Of a stretch of 64,000 nt of DNA, positions 26,775 through 35,907 are shown in pieces (position 1 is the first letter of the stretch; each line of letters opens with the position of its first letter). Origin of the DNA: Streptantibioticus cattleyicolor NRRL 8057 = DSM 46488. GTDB taxonomy: Bacteria; Actinomycetota; Actinomycetes; Streptomycetales; Streptomycetaceae. Under the pieces are notes generated by a model. That model did not search any database. It had not been told where the DNA came from and saw only the letters and a list, made by a program, of their open reading frames with translations. Both the position numbers and the translations under genes were made by a program. The stretch is from assembly GCF_000240165.1 (NCBI RefSeq), contig NC_017586.1:5159228-5223227 (forward strand), given 5' to 3'.

Positions 26775-26848
26775 GTAGCTGGGGCCCGCGTCCTTCGGGG
26801 TGCGGGCCCCAGCTACGCGTATTTTCCGCAGTGGTTTCGCCTGCGGAA
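26775..26848 (+). terminator. Tandem hairpins after the cold-shock gene
   Basis: Perfect 15-bp stem 26775-26789 / 26802-26816 with a 12-base loop, then GCGTATTTT, then a second 8-bp stem TTCCGCAG / CTGCGGAA (26824-26831 / 26841-26848). The rest, up to the helicase start at 27102, holds no gene and should be its promoter/leader. Confidence 0.8.
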
Positions 26849-27101
26849 GACAACCAGGAGACCCGTAGGCTCGCCGCATACGGGGCATCCTTCAGGGGTG
26901 CACGCATCCCTTCATGGCTCCATCGCGGCGGACGCCCGAACATTGCGTCCGCTTCGCGCCACTCATTCCAGCTCCTGTGCCGCACGGATTTTTCGTCGGT
27001 CAGATTCGCTTCCGTATTCCACCGGTCCATTCTTGCAATTCTCTGTGCTGCTGATCGCTGCGGGAATTCCTTGATATGTGCCGTATCGAGGAAGGTTCCG
27101 C

Positions 27102-28598
27102 ATGAACCGCACACGCACGAACGACCGCTTCACCCGCACCCGTAACGGCAGTACCGACTCCGGCAGGGGCGGCAGCCGATTCGGCTCGTCGGCCAGGAGC
27201 CGCTCCGGCGGGCCGGGCCGTTCCGGTGGTTACGGCCGCCGGCCCGCCGCGGCCCAGGGGGAGTTCGCGCTGCCCAGGACGATCACTCCCGCGCTCCCCG
27301 CCGTGGAGGGCTTCGCCGATCTCGACATGCCCGGGGCGCTGCTGAGCGCGCTCAGCTCGCAAGACGTGACCGTACCCTTCCCGATCCAGGCCGCGACCCT
27401 GCCGAATTCCCTCGCCGGCCGCGACGTACTGGGCCGTGGCCGCACCGGCTCCGGCAAGACCCTCGCTTTCGGGCTGGCGTTGCTGGCCCGTACGGCTGGG
27501 CAGCGCGCCGAGGCAAGGCAGCCGCTGGGGCTGATCCTTGTACCCACGCGTGAGCTGGCGCAGCAGGTGACCGACGCGCTCGTCCCGTACGCCCGCTCCG
27601 TGAGGCTGCGGCTGGCCACGGTGGTGGGCGGAATGCCGATCGGCCGGCAGGCGAGCGCGCTGCGCGGTGGTGCCGAGGTCGTCGTCGCCACACCGGGACG
27701 CCTCAAAGACCTCATCGACCGCGGTGACTGCCGGCTGAACCAGGTTTCCATCACCGTCCTCGACGAGGCCGACCAGATGGCCGACATGGGCTTCATGCCG
27801 CAGGTCACCGCCCTTCTCGACCAGGTCCGCCCCGAAGGCCAGCGCATGCTGTTCTCCGCCACTCTCGACCGCAACGTCGACCTGCTCGTGCGCCGCTACC
27901 TCAGCGATCCCGTCGTGCACTCCGTCGACCCCTCGGCCGGCGCGGTCACGACGATGGAGCACCACGTGCTCCACGTTCACGGCGCCGATAAGCACACGGC
28001 AACCACCCAGATCGCCGCACGCGACGGCCGCGTGATCATGTTCCTCGACACCAAGCACGCCGTCGACGGCCTCACCGAACACCTCCTGAACAGCGGGGTA
28101 CGGGCCGCCGCCCTGCACGGCGGGAAGTCACAGCCACAGCGCACCCGCACGCTGGCACAGTTCAAGACCGGACACGTCAATGTGCTGGTAGCGACCAACG
28201 TCGCGGCGCGCGGCATCCACGTCGACAACCTCGACCTCGTCGTCAACGTCGACCCGCCGACCGACCACAAGGACTACCTCCACCGCGGCGGCCGCACCGC
28301 CCGCGCAGGAGAGTCCGGAAGCGTCGTCACCCTGGTCACCCCCAACCAGCGCCGCGGCATGACCCGCCTCATGGCAGCGGCCGGCATCGTGCCGCAGACC
28401 ACCCAGGTCCGCGTCGGCGAAGAGGCCCTGCACCGCATCACCGGCGCCCAGGCCCCCTCCGGCATCCCGGTCGTCATCACCGCACCCGTGGTCGAACGCC
28501 CCAAGAAGCGCGGCGCCACCTCACGCGGCCGACGCCGCCCCGTCTCGGCGGCCCGCCGCGCGCCCGTACGGCAGTCCACCGCCGGTGCGGCGGCATAG
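27102..28598 (+). CDS. DEAD-box RNA helicase
   Basis: 498 residues. Basic Gly/Arg/Ser-rich N-terminus (1-55), then the helicase core. The Q motif pieces are FADLDMP and PFPIQAATL, Walker A is GRTGSGKT (113-120), Ia PTRELAQQ, Ib TPGRL, II VLDEADQM, III FSATL, IV-V MFLDTK and VATNVAARGIHV, and VI HRGGRTARAG. The C-terminal tail is Arg-rich. It is an RhlE/CsdA-like cold-type helicase expected to unwind structured RNA. ATG 27102 has GAGGAAGG 5-6 bases upstream. Followed by CBS and SCO5918-like genes on the same strand. Confidence 0.95.
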   Translation: MNRTRTNDRFTRTRNGSTDSGRGGSRFGSSARSRSGGPGRSGGYGRRPAAAQGEFALPRTITPALPAVEGFADLDMPGALLSALSSQDVTVPFPIQAATLPNSLAGRDVLGRGRTGSGKTLAFGLALLARTAGQRAEARQPLGLILVPTRELAQQVTDALVPYARSVRLRLATVVGGMPIGRQASALRGGAEVVVATPGRLKDLIDRGDCRLNQVSITVLDEADQMADMGFMPQVTALLDQVRPEGQRMLFSATLDRNVDLLVRRYLSDPVVHSVDPSAGAVTTMEHHVLHVHGADKHTATTQIAARDGRVIMFLDTKHAVDGLTEHLLNSGVRAAALHGGKSQPQRTRTLAQFKTGHVNVLVATNVAARGIHVDNLDLVVNVDPPTDHKDYLHRGGRTARAGESGSVVTLVTPNQRRGMTRLMAAAGIVPQTTQVRVGEEALHRITGAQAPSGIPVVITAPVVERPKKRGATSRGRRRPVSAARRAPVRQSTAGAAA

Positions 28599-28643
28599 AA
28601 CCTTCGTGTCAGGAAGCCCGCCCAACTTCGCAGGAGGCACCCT

Positions 28644-29045
28644 TTGACGCTGGACCGGACGCAGTTCCGCTCAACACGTACCAACGCCGTGCAGACAGCG
28701 GCCGATCCCGCGGACGCGGCCGGACCGCAGGTCTGGGAGGACATGACCGTGGAGGTGGCACTGTCCGTGATGGCCGCCGCCCGTACAGGTCAGCTGGTCG
28801 TCTGCGACGAGGACGGTACGTGCACCGGCCTGGTCACCCGGGACCGGCTCAATGCCGTTCGTGACGGCTCCGGATACACGGACCGGATCCGCCTGCGTGA
28901 CATCGCCGACGTCATCGGGCCCTTCGCCTCGCCGCTGGCCACGAGGGCCGAAGCCGAGCGTGCGATGCGTTGCCGCCGGCTCGGGGCCCCGCCCGTGGTC
29001 GACGGACACGGCAACGCTCTGGGCGTCCTCGCCCTCTCTCGCTGA
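28644..29045 (+). CDS. CBS-domain protein
   Basis: 133 residues with a tandem CBS pair: WEDMTVEVALSVMAAARTGQLVVCDEDGTCTGLVTRD and the second half around LRDIADVIGPFAS ... RRLGAPPVVDGHGNALGVLALS. Such modules bind adenine nucleotides and tune partner activity. TTG 28644 is set by CAGGAGG 6 bases upstream. Same strand and close to the helicase, suggesting one transcription unit. Confidence 0.85.
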   Translation: MTLDRTQFRSTRTNAVQTAADPADAAGPQVWEDMTVEVALSVMAAARTGQLVVCDEDGTCTGLVTRDRLNAVRDGSGYTDRIRLRDIADVIGPFASPLATRAEAERAMRCRRLGAPPVVDGHGNALGVLALSR

Positions 29046-29095
29046 ACCGCCGTCACCCTACCCGGCCCTGTCTTCTCTTCCCCGCTGGAGGCATC

Positions 29096-29422
29096 ATGCG
29101 CTGTGTCATCGCCCGCTTCCTGTTCGACCTGACCAAGAGCGGCGTGGTGGAATCGATGAAGGGCGTCACACCTGAGCTGGTCACCAGTGAGTTCGTCATC
29201 ATCGGACGACGCCACTACCCCGCCAAGCAGGTCGGCCAGGTCATCACCCGCCAGGACCGCCGCGATTTCAGCACCGGCGAAGTCCTCAGGGCCATGACCC
29301 AACTCGGCTTCACCTGCCGCACCCGCCCCGCCGCCGCAACCGCGCCCATGGCCGGCCCGTACGGGCCGGCGTCCGCAACGCTCGGCGCTCCCCCTGTCCG
29401 CCTGACGTACGGACAGGTGTGA
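29096..29422 (+). CDS. SCO5918-like family protein
   Basis: 108 residues. The opening MRCVIARFLFDLTKSGVVES and YPAKQVGQVITRQDRRDFSTGEVLRAMTQLGFTCR match what I recall as the SCO5918 family, small Streptomyces proteins encoded near cold-shock and DEAD-box helicase genes (SCO5918-SCO5921 neighbourhood). ATG 29096 has a CTGGAGG site upstream. Function unknown; the basic core would suit RNA contact, which is a guess. Confidence 0.7.
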   Translation: MRCVIARFLFDLTKSGVVESMKGVTPELVTSEFVIIGRRHYPAKQVGQVITRQDRRDFSTGEVLRAMTQLGFTCRTRPAAATAPMAGPYGPASATLGAPPVRLTYGQV

Positions 29423-29469
29423 GCCGAACCGAGCAGTGAGGCCCCACCGGCATGGGGCAATTCCAGGGG

Positions 29470-30300
29470 GCGTAGCAACACTGCGGTGAGTTGATCAAGC
29501 CGCGAGCAGTTCAGACAGACGCTCGGCTGGGGGCTCCCAGTCGAGCGTTCTGCGTGGGCGGCTGTTGAGTTCGGTGGCGCGTCCGGTCCGCAGGGCCCGG
29601 GTCAGCTCGCGCCTCAGTTCCCCGCGGCCTTGGACGTAAAGCGCCTGGTAGATCGTCTCGTGGACCACGTGCATCTCCGGCTGGTCGGGGAAACGTGCCC
29701 GTAGAGCCTGGCAGATCTGCTCCGGGCTCCACCGCCGGGTCACGTGGCCCTGGAGGAAGTCCCGCAGCCTGGGGTTCTGGGCGATCTTGCCGGGCTTGGG
29801 GCGCGGTTCGCGGGCGTCCGTGCGGCGCTGGGTGGCGTGCGGACGGGACCAGCCGCCGCCTGACATGAGCGCGTGGTTGCGGCGGATCTCCAGGCTTACG
29901 GTGGAGGGATTGCGGCCAGCTCGACCGCGATGGCCCGGACGGACGCCTTCTCCCGGAGCCGGTCAGCGATGTGGATGCGGTCGGCCTCGGTGAGGTAGCG
30001 CGACGGGCCGACGGGTTCCTCAGGGCGAGCCGGGGGTTCGGCTGTTTGCCAGGGCAGCCCCGTGTCCACGAGGGGCGGGGCTGCCCTGTACCTCGCGGAT
30101 GCCTGCCGGCCGTAGAACCGACGCTTGCGGGTGCGGCGGTTGATGCCGATGAGCCGGCAGGCTTCCGTGTTCCCTATTCAGAGATCCACGAGCCGAAGGT
30201 GTCCTCCCGCTCAGGGTTCAACCTCCTGGGCCCCTGAGGCCGCAGATCTTTCCGGATCTCGAAGTCCATCGCACCCCCTGGACTGGGTGTTGCGACGACC
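29470..30300 (-). mobile_element. IS30-family element, internally deleted and frameshifted
   Basis: Minus-strand transposase remnant. Its N-terminal region (EACRLIGINRRTRKRRFYGRQ, then SRYLTEADRIHIADRLREKA) leads into a 1-base deletion at ELGRN near 29905, then NPSTVSLEIRRNHALMSGGG. The open frame 29495-29866 continues through WSPEQICQALRARFPD and HETIYQALYVQGRGELRREL, then jumps directly to the C-terminal end RPRRTLDWEPPAERL. The whole DDE catalytic domain is therefore missing. Possible inverted ends are CGTAGCAACAC at 29471-29481 and the matching GTGTTGCGACG at 30287-30297 (one mismatch). Confidence 0.75.
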
Positions 30301-30353
30301 ACTAGAACGGAAGCGTGCCGGTGGGGCTTCACTGGGTGCCGTGGGTCGGTGGG

Positions 30354-30647
30354 TCAGTGGTCGGAGTAGCTGAAGTCGCCCACGGTCCAGGCACTGACGT
30401 CCTTGATCGCGACGCGGTACATCCCGCCTGTCTCCGGGATCCCCACCGTACCCTGCAGGATCCGGGCGCCGTGGAAATGCAGATGCGTGGGCGGTCCGTC
30501 CTTCCTCGCGGGGGTGTCGAAGACGGGGGAGAACTCGCCCAGGTCGGCGGAGTCCGTCAGCACCTCAGACACCCTCTGCCTCCACATGGCTTCCGGAGCC
30601 AGCCGACCGGTGATGACAGCACCACTGGTGACCACGGTCAGGGACAT
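30354..30647 (-). CDS. Hypothetical protein, GvpU-like accessory family (tentative)
   Basis: Shortest sensible version is 97 residues from ATG 30647: MSLTVVTSGAVITGRLAPE ... THLHFHGARILQGT ... GGMYRVAIKDVSAWTVGDFSYSDH. The pattern (LTV-x-GxVxxGxL, then HLHxxxARI, then a closing V-x-A-W/F-x-x-G strand) is reminiscent of gas-vesicle accessory GvpU-type proteins, but no gas-vesicle gene is nearby. The open frame extends upstream into a broken TrhA gene, so the native start may be lost; PDELLVAIAALVESGQSNQ just before it looks like part of the original protein. Confidence 0.4.
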   Translation of the reverse strand: MSLTVVTSGAVITGRLAPEAMWRQRVSEVLTDSADLGEFSPVFDTPARKDGPPTHLHFHGARILQGTVGIPETGGMYRVAIKDVSAWTVGDFSYSDH

Positions 30648-30699
30648 CTGATTGCTCTGCCCGGACTCCACAAGGGCGGCTATCGCAACGAGCAGCTCG

Positions 30700-31075
30700 T
30701 CAGGCTTCGGCCAGGTAACGCACCGGTGCCCACCCCAGGGCCAGGTAGCAGGGGCGTACAGCCAGCGGGAAGCGTTGGCCCACAGCACGCGGAAGGCGAT
30801 ACCGGTCAGCGCGCCCGTCCATACGATCCACAGCAGCAGGTTTCGCCGGTCGGGAGGGAGGAGGAGCACGGCCAGAGGGGTGCTGGTCCCGGTGGTGATC
30901 AGGAAGATGTTGGCGTGATCGAGGCGACGCAGGACGGCCTCGCCCATCGGCCCCCAGGTACCGAGGTGGTAGACGGCGCTCGCCCGAACAGCAGCCAGGC
31001 GGTGACGGAGTACACGGTGCAGGCCAGGGCCGCCTGCTGGGTCCGAGCCACGGCGTCCCAGACACAACTTCCCGT
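30700..31075 (-). pseudogene. TrhA / hemolysin-III family gene remnant
   Basis: Pieces of a seven-helix PAQR protein occur in alternating frames on the minus strand. TQQAALACTVYSVTAWLLFG is in one frame. After a 1-base loss come ASAVYHLGTWGPMGEAVLRRLDHAN, IFLITTGTSTPLAVLLLPP and LLLWIVWTGALTGIAFRV. After another shift come PCYLALGWAPVRYL and a stop at 30700. The family motif RRLDHANIFL is clear. The N-terminus and last helices are gone. Confidence 0.6.
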
Positions 31076-31262
31076 CCTGTCCCGTTCTTCTGGGCATCAT
31101 CGGCAACCATCCGATCATGTGCTAAGAGCCTGCCCGTGACAGCCCCTCAAGGTCGGTCTCGCCACCAACTGGGCCTGCGGAAGCCGTGTAAGTCGCCTGG
31201 CCATGGGAAGAACCAAGGTTTCCGAGTGCGTATCTCCGCCCACCTACGCCCAAGGACCGCCG

Positions 31263-31823
31263 ATGCTTCCCGAGTTCCCCTCCCACGCATCCGCCCCCCT
31301 CGCAGACCAGCTGGAACAAAGATTGGGGCTGCCCTCACAATTCGTAACCGGCCGTTTCGACGTGGAGCGTGTCGCCTGCATAGCGGTCCTCGCGGCGGCG
31401 CACTCCGATGGCTACGCGGCCACCGCGCACCTCCTCGGACTGCTGGCCGCGCTCCCCGCCCCCACCGACGCAGGAGAACCCTTTTGGTCGAACCTGTGGA
31501 GATCCTCGGGCACCGCCTACCTGCTGCCGACCAATATCAAGGACATGGTGCTGCGTTCGCTGGCCGGAGAGGGAACCGGTCTGGCCGGACAGATCCTCTC
31601 GGCCGTAGACGAGATGACGCCTCCCCAGCGCGTTGCGGCCGCAGAGGTGATCGGCCAGGCGCTCGCCGAGTCCGACCACCTCCCTGATCTCAAAACACAG
31701 GTCATCGGCGAACTGTGGCTCCGGGACCTGGAACTCACCGCCTGGCGCGTCCTTCACGCGGACCACAAGTCGCCCGATGCGGCCGGACGTAACGCCTTCA
31801 TCGAAGCATGGACGAGTGTCTGA
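31263..31823 (+). CDS. Hypothetical protein
   Basis: 186 residues from ATG 31263 (AAGGAC just upstream); GTG 31226 or ATG 31203 would lengthen it. Helical, weakly acidic, with a central GTGLAGQILSAVDEMTPPQRVAAAEVIGQAL stretch and a C-terminal LRDLELTAWRVLHADH. No signal peptide or membrane segment. Codon use is normal and it is uninterrupted, so it is probably real, but I recognise no family. Confidence 0.5.
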   Translation: MLPEFPSHASAPLADQLEQRLGLPSQFVTGRFDVERVACIAVLAAAHSDGYAATAHLLGLLAALPAPTDAGEPFWSNLWRSSGTAYLLPTNIKDMVLRSLAGEGTGLAGQILSAVDEMTPPQRVAAAEVIGQALAESDHLPDLKTQVIGELWLRDLELTAWRVLHADHKSPDAAGRNAFIEAWTSV

Positions 31824-31899
31824 CCCCGGCCGCGCCGGCACACCCAAGCATCCGAATAATTCGGGACGTTCGAGCAGTGACCTTTGATCGAACGAATCC

Positions 31900-32465
31900 G
31901 GGCACGACTCGGACGGTGGTGGTGGGAGGCGTCGGTCAGTTGGCCCTTGCCGAGAGGACGAGTTCGCAATGGCACGGCTGCGGCCCGTGGGCGCACGGGC
32001 TCGCCGCACTGTCCTGGTTCCTGAGCACCGACGGTGACACTGTGCTGACCTGCGCACAGAGGGCCGGTGACGCCGCCTACGACCCGTAACTGCAGGGCAG
32101 CGGCTTGACAGCCGCCCTCGCGGGGCCGTCTCGATACCGCCGGTACCTCGGTCTCGCGGTAGCCGACGAGACTCACACGCCCGGCTGCCAGGTCACCGCG
32201 GCCTTGGACGTCATGGAGTCGAGTGGCGGCGCGCCTTCACGGACGCCGTGATCGCCGCCCAGCCGAGGGACGGCGGGCAGCCGGGGCAAGACCGGGCGCA
32301 CCTCCCGCACAGCGCCGACGCACTCGGGCACTGCTGTACACCGAGTGGCCCGGCGACGAGGCGCACCGGGAGGGCGCGGCGGCCGGCCACCACGACAAGA
32401 GGCACGAGATCCTCGCTGGCACCACCGGGCTCACGGCAGACCCACCGAAGACGGTACCGCCTTGA
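31900..32465 (+). pseudogene. Antibiotic-biosynthesis-monooxygenase-like (ABM) gene, multiply broken
   Basis: The frame LAALSWFLSTDGDTVLTCAQRAGDAAYDP hits a TAA at 32087-32089, continues in the same frame (SRYRRYLGLAVADETHTPGCQVTAALDVME), then shifts to WRRAFTDAVIAAQPRDGGQPG and shifts again to RALLYTEWPGDEAHREGAAAGHHDKRHEI. The STDGDTVL...Y/CAQ and LLYTEWxxDEAH blocks are the two repeats of ABM-domain proteins. One nonsense codon and two frameshifts make it a pseudogene. Confidence 0.55.
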
Positions 32466-32601
32466 TCCCTCCCTCCCTGTCCGGCCGCCGGCGTCATCGG
32501 ATCGTCCCCGGACACCCGTTGTGGTGCCCCGACCCTGTCGGGAGGAAGAGATCGAACAGGTAATGGATCACCCTATCCCGCTCTCCGGGTACGGTCAGGG
32601 T

Positions 32602-34287
32602 ATGAGTCATCCGCACCCCGAGCTGAAAGCCGCCCCGCCCCTTCCCGAAGGAGGGCTGCGGGTCATCGCCCTGGGCGGCCTGGGGGAGATCGGCCGCAAC
32701 ATGACCGTCTTCGAGCACGCGGGCAAGCTGCTCATCGTCGACTGCGGCGTGCTGTTCCCCGAGGAGACCCAGCCAGGCGTGGACGTGATCCTGCCGGACT
32801 TCACCTCGATCCGGGACCGGCTGGACGACGTCGTGGCCGTCGTCCTCACCCACGGCCACGAGGACCACATCGGCGGCGTGCCATACCTGCTGCGCGAACG
32901 GTCCGACATTCCGGTCGTCGGCTCCAAGCTGACGCTGGCTTTCCTGGAGGCCAAGCTCAAGGAACACGGCATCCGGCCGCGCACGGTGCGGGTGCGGGAG
33001 GGCGACCGGCGCGGCTTCGGGCCCTTCGACTGCGAGTTCGTAGCGGTCAACCACTCCATCCCCGACAGCCTCGCGGTCGCGATCCGCACCCGGGCCGGGA
33101 TGGTGCTGCACACCGGCGACTTCAAGATGGACCAGTTCCCTCTCGACGACCGCATCACCGACCTGCGAGCCTTCGCCCGCCTGGGCGAAGAGGGCGTGGA
33201 CCTGTTCCTCACCGACTCCACCAACGCCGAAGTACCCGGCTTCACCACCTCTGAGCGAGAGCTGAACCCGGCGATCGAACAGGTGATGCGCACCGCGCCG
33301 CGCCGGGTCATCGTGTCCAGCTTCGCCAGCCATGTGCACCGCATCCAGCAGGTCCTGGACGCGGCCCACCAGCACGGCCGCAAGGTCGCCTTCGTCGGCC
33401 GGTCGATGGTCCGCAACATGGGCATCGCCCGTGACCTGGGCTATCTGAAGGTCCCCTCCGGTCTGGTGGTGAGCACGAAGGAGCTGGAGAAGCTCCCGGA
33501 TCACAAGATCGCTCTGGTGTGCACCGGCTCCCAGGGCGAACCGATGGCCGCGCTGTCACGGATGGCCAACCGCGACCACCTGATCCGCATCGGCAAGGGC
33601 GACACCGTCCTGCTCGCCAGCTCCCTCATCCCGGGCAACGAGAACGCCATCTACCGGGTGATCAACGGACTCACCCGGTGGGGCGCCCACGTGGTCCACA
33701 AGGGCAACGCCAAGGTGCACGTCTCCGGGCATGCCAGCGCCGGCGAACTCGTCTACTGCTACAACATCGTCAAGCCCCGCAACGTCATGCCCGTGCACGG
33801 CGAATGGCGCCACCTGCGGGCCAACGCCGACCTCGCCATCCGTACCGGTGTCGACCCCGACCGGGTCGTCATCGCCGAGGACGGCGTCGTCGTCGACCTG
33901 GTCGACGGACGCGCATCCATCACCGGCAAGGTCCCCGCCGGCAACGTCTACGTGGACGGCATGGAAGTCGGCGGCGCCACCGAAGCGTCCCTCAAGGACC
34001 GCCTCACCCTCGCCGCCGAAGGCGTGGTCACGGTGGTGGCGATCGTCGACGCGGACACCGGCGCCCTGGCCGAGGCGCCCGACTTCCTGGCCCGGGGCTT
34101 CGTCCACGACGACGCCACCTTCGAGCCGGTCATCCCCGTCATCGAGAAGACCCTGGCCACCGCGGCCGAGGAAGGCGTCGGGGACGCGCGCCAACTCGAA
34201 CAACTCCTCGCCCGCGCCGTGGCGAACTGGGCGTTCCGCACCTATCGCCGCAAGCCCCTCATCATCCCCGTCGTCATCGACGCCTGA
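32602..34287 (+). CDS. Ribonuclease J (probable accessory paralogue)
   Basis: 561-residue metallo-beta-lactamase/beta-CASP nuclease with 5'-3' exo- and endoribonuclease activity in the family. Catalytic motif LTHGHEDHIGG (His84, His86, Asp88, His89), then HTGDFK, the beta-CASP region (SSFASHVHRIQQ, GRSMVRNMGIARDLGYL, CTGSQGEPMAALSRMA), HVSGHAS and MPVHGEWRHL. Full length. ATG 32602 lacks a ribosome site, but TACGGT at 32590-32595 would make a leaderless transcript. Streptomyces usually carries one housekeeping rnj elsewhere; the diverged C-terminus and island location suggest a second copy. A hairpin follows at 34302. Confidence 0.93.
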   Translation: MSHPHPELKAAPPLPEGGLRVIALGGLGEIGRNMTVFEHAGKLLIVDCGVLFPEETQPGVDVILPDFTSIRDRLDDVVAVVLTHGHEDHIGGVPYLLRERSDIPVVGSKLTLAFLEAKLKEHGIRPRTVRVREGDRRGFGPFDCEFVAVNHSIPDSLAVAIRTRAGMVLHTGDFKMDQFPLDDRITDLRAFARLGEEGVDLFLTDSTNAEVPGFTTSERELNPAIEQVMRTAPRRVIVSSFASHVHRIQQVLDAAHQHGRKVAFVGRSMVRNMGIARDLGYLKVPSGLVVSTKELEKLPDHKIALVCTGSQGEPMAALSRMANRDHLIRIGKGDTVLLASSLIPGNENAIYRVINGLTRWGAHVVHKGNAKVHVSGHASAGELVYCYNIVKPRNVMPVHGEWRHLRANADLAIRTGVDPDRVVIAEDGVVVDLVDGRASITGKVPAGNVYVDGMEVGGATEASLKDRLTLAAEGVVTVVAIVDADTGALAEAPDFLARGFVHDDATFEPVIPVIEKTLATAAEEGVGDARQLEQLLARAVANWAFRTYRRKPLIIPVVIDA

Positions 34288-34301
34288 GCCACACCCAGGC
34301 A

Positions 34302-34321
34302 GGCGTCCGGGGTCGGACGCC
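34302..34321 (+). terminator. Hairpin after RNase J gene
   Basis: GGCGTCCG-GGGT-CGGACGCC, perfect 8-bp stem 15 bases after the stop codon. Confidence 0.55.
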
Positions 34322-34781
34322 GATGTGCACGAGGTGAAACTCGGCGACGAGTCGGTCCTGATGTCCAGCCTCATCACCGGCCCACCGGGTCGGCCCGTAC
34401 GAATCGCGCCCGGGTTTCGCCCGGACGCGCCCGGGGGGCCCGGTGGCGGGAGCGCTGCGCCGGGCATCCCGCAGCCGCTCCAGCAGTTGGCCTGCCGCAC
34501 GAGCAGCAACATGACGGCCACAGGGAACAGAAGCGCGCACAGCCTGGTGTACCGGCCGGAGGAGGAGAGAAAGTCCCTCAGTCATGACGCTCATTCGACG
34601 CTCAGGCCGCCTCACAGCCCGTGCCCAAGGCAGGAAAACGCTATGTGACCTGCACATTCTCCCGTCCGTATACCTTGTGACCTGTTTCCGATGACGCATC
34701 ACGTGGAGTGCGTGGCGATTCTGGAGCCTGCGGACAAGGGCGCCTGACCTCGGGTTCGTGAGCCAGGCGGTTGTAACAATC
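34322..34781. other. 460 bp without a convincing gene
   Basis: A minus-strand frame near 34480-34590 gives a hydrophobic stretch (LCALLFPVAVMLLLVR) that could be a membrane-gene remnant, but no start, length or family supports it. The segment 34620-34780 is less GC-rich and holds nothing I recognise. It separates RNase J from the convergent desaturase. Confidence 0.4.
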
Positions 34782-35900
34782 TCAGGCGGCGACGAGCTCC
34801 TGCTCACGGTCCGGCGTCTTGACCTCGGGCTTCTTGTTCGGCAGCGAGAGCCGGAAGACCTTGCGCCACGCGGAGAACACCTGCTTGGGCAGCGGCCCGG
34901 TGACGTACTCCAGCTCGTATTTCTCGAACAGCGCGCGCACCTTCACCGCAACCTCGGCGTACCGGTTGCTCGGCAGGTCCGGGAACAGGTGGTGCTCGAT
35001 CTGGTGCGACAGGTTGCCGGTCATGAAGTGCATGGCCCTGCTGCCGCTGATGTTCGCCGAGCCCATCATCTGGCGCAGGTACCACTGGCCGCGCGTCTCG
35101 TCCTTGATCGACCGGCGCTCGAAGACCTGTACGCCCTCGGGGAAGTGCCCGCACATGATCACCGAGTGGGACCAGATGTTGCGGACCAGGTTCGCGGTGA
35201 ACGTGGCGGCGAGCGTGGTGAGGCACGACGGGCCCGACAGCATCGGGTGGAGCACGTAGTCCTTGAGCACCTGCTTGCGGATCTTGCGGCCCACGGCCTT
35301 GGCCCGTGCGCGGAACTCCGGGTTCTTGCGGCGGTGCTTGTGCAGGTTCTTGCCGAGCTCCAGGTCGTACGCTGCGATGCCGTACTCGAAGAAGCAGGCG
35401 TTGATGAAGTTCCACAGCGGCTGGCCGAGGTGGAACGGGTGCCACTTCTGGTCCTCGTCGACGCGCATGATGCCGTAGCCGAGATCGTTGTCCTTGCCGA
35501 TCACGTTGGTGTACGTGTGATGCAGCTCGTTGTGCGAGTGCTTCCACTGCTCGGACGGTGAGACATGATCCCACTCCCAGGTGGTGGAGTGGATCTTCGG
35601 GTCCCGCATCCAGTCCCACTGGCCGTGCAGGACGTTGTGGCCGATCTCCATGTTGTCCATGATCTTCGCCACGGACAGCCCGGCGGTGCCGATCAGCCAC
35701 GCGGGCGGGAAGATCGAGAACAGCAGCACGCCCCTGCTGACCAGCTCGAGCTTGCGCTGCGCCGAGATGACCTTACGGATGTAGGCGGCGTCCTTCTCGC
35801 CGCGGCCGGCGATCACCTCGTCGCGGATCGCGTCCAGCTCGCGGCCAAGCTCCTCGATCTGCTCCGCGGTCAAGTGGGCGGTGGGGTCGATGGCGGTCAA
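34782..35900 (-). CDS. Acyl-lipid/acyl-CoA fatty-acid desaturase
   Basis: 372-residue membrane di-iron desaturase. The three histidine boxes are present: GHNVLHG (His88/His92), HSHNELHH (His121-128) and HQIEHHLFP near residue 315. A hydrophobic segment GVLLFSIFPPAWLIG lies near residue 58. It inserts double bonds into acyl chains, usually to keep membranes fluid in the cold. TTG 35900 is the start because GTAGGAG lies 5 bases upstream. Only 7 bases separate it from the ferredoxin-reductase gene that should supply electrons; the pair resembles mycobacterial DesA3 (Rv3229c) and Rv3230c. Confidence 0.92.
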   Translation of the reverse strand: MTAIDPTAHLTAEQIEELGRELDAIRDEVIAGRGEKDAAYIRKVISAQRKLELVSRGVLLFSIFPPAWLIGTAGLSVAKIMDNMEIGHNVLHGQWDWMRDPKIHSTTWEWDHVSPSEQWKHSHNELHHTYTNVIGKDNDLGYGIMRVDEDQKWHPFHLGQPLWNFINACFFEYGIAAYDLELGKNLHKHRRKNPEFRARAKAVGRKIRKQVLKDYVLHPMLSGPSCLTTLAATFTANLVRNIWSHSVIMCGHFPEGVQVFERRSIKDETRGQWYLRQMMGSANISGSRAMHFMTGNLSHQIEHHLFPDLPSNRYAEVAVKVRALFEKYELEYVTGPLPKQVFSAWRKVFRLSLPNKKPEVKTPDREQELVAA

Positions 35901-35907
35901 GGTGCTC

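Noticed and set aside
32248-32601. N-terminal extension of RNase J to 679 residues
   Set aside because: The extension overlaps the broken ABM-like gene; the family start MSHPHPEL at 32602 matches known RNase J N-termini.
33519-34648. Plus-strand frames overlapping the end of RNase J and beyond
   Set aside because: Arg/Pro-rich out-of-frame translation of RNase J; no support downstream of its stop.
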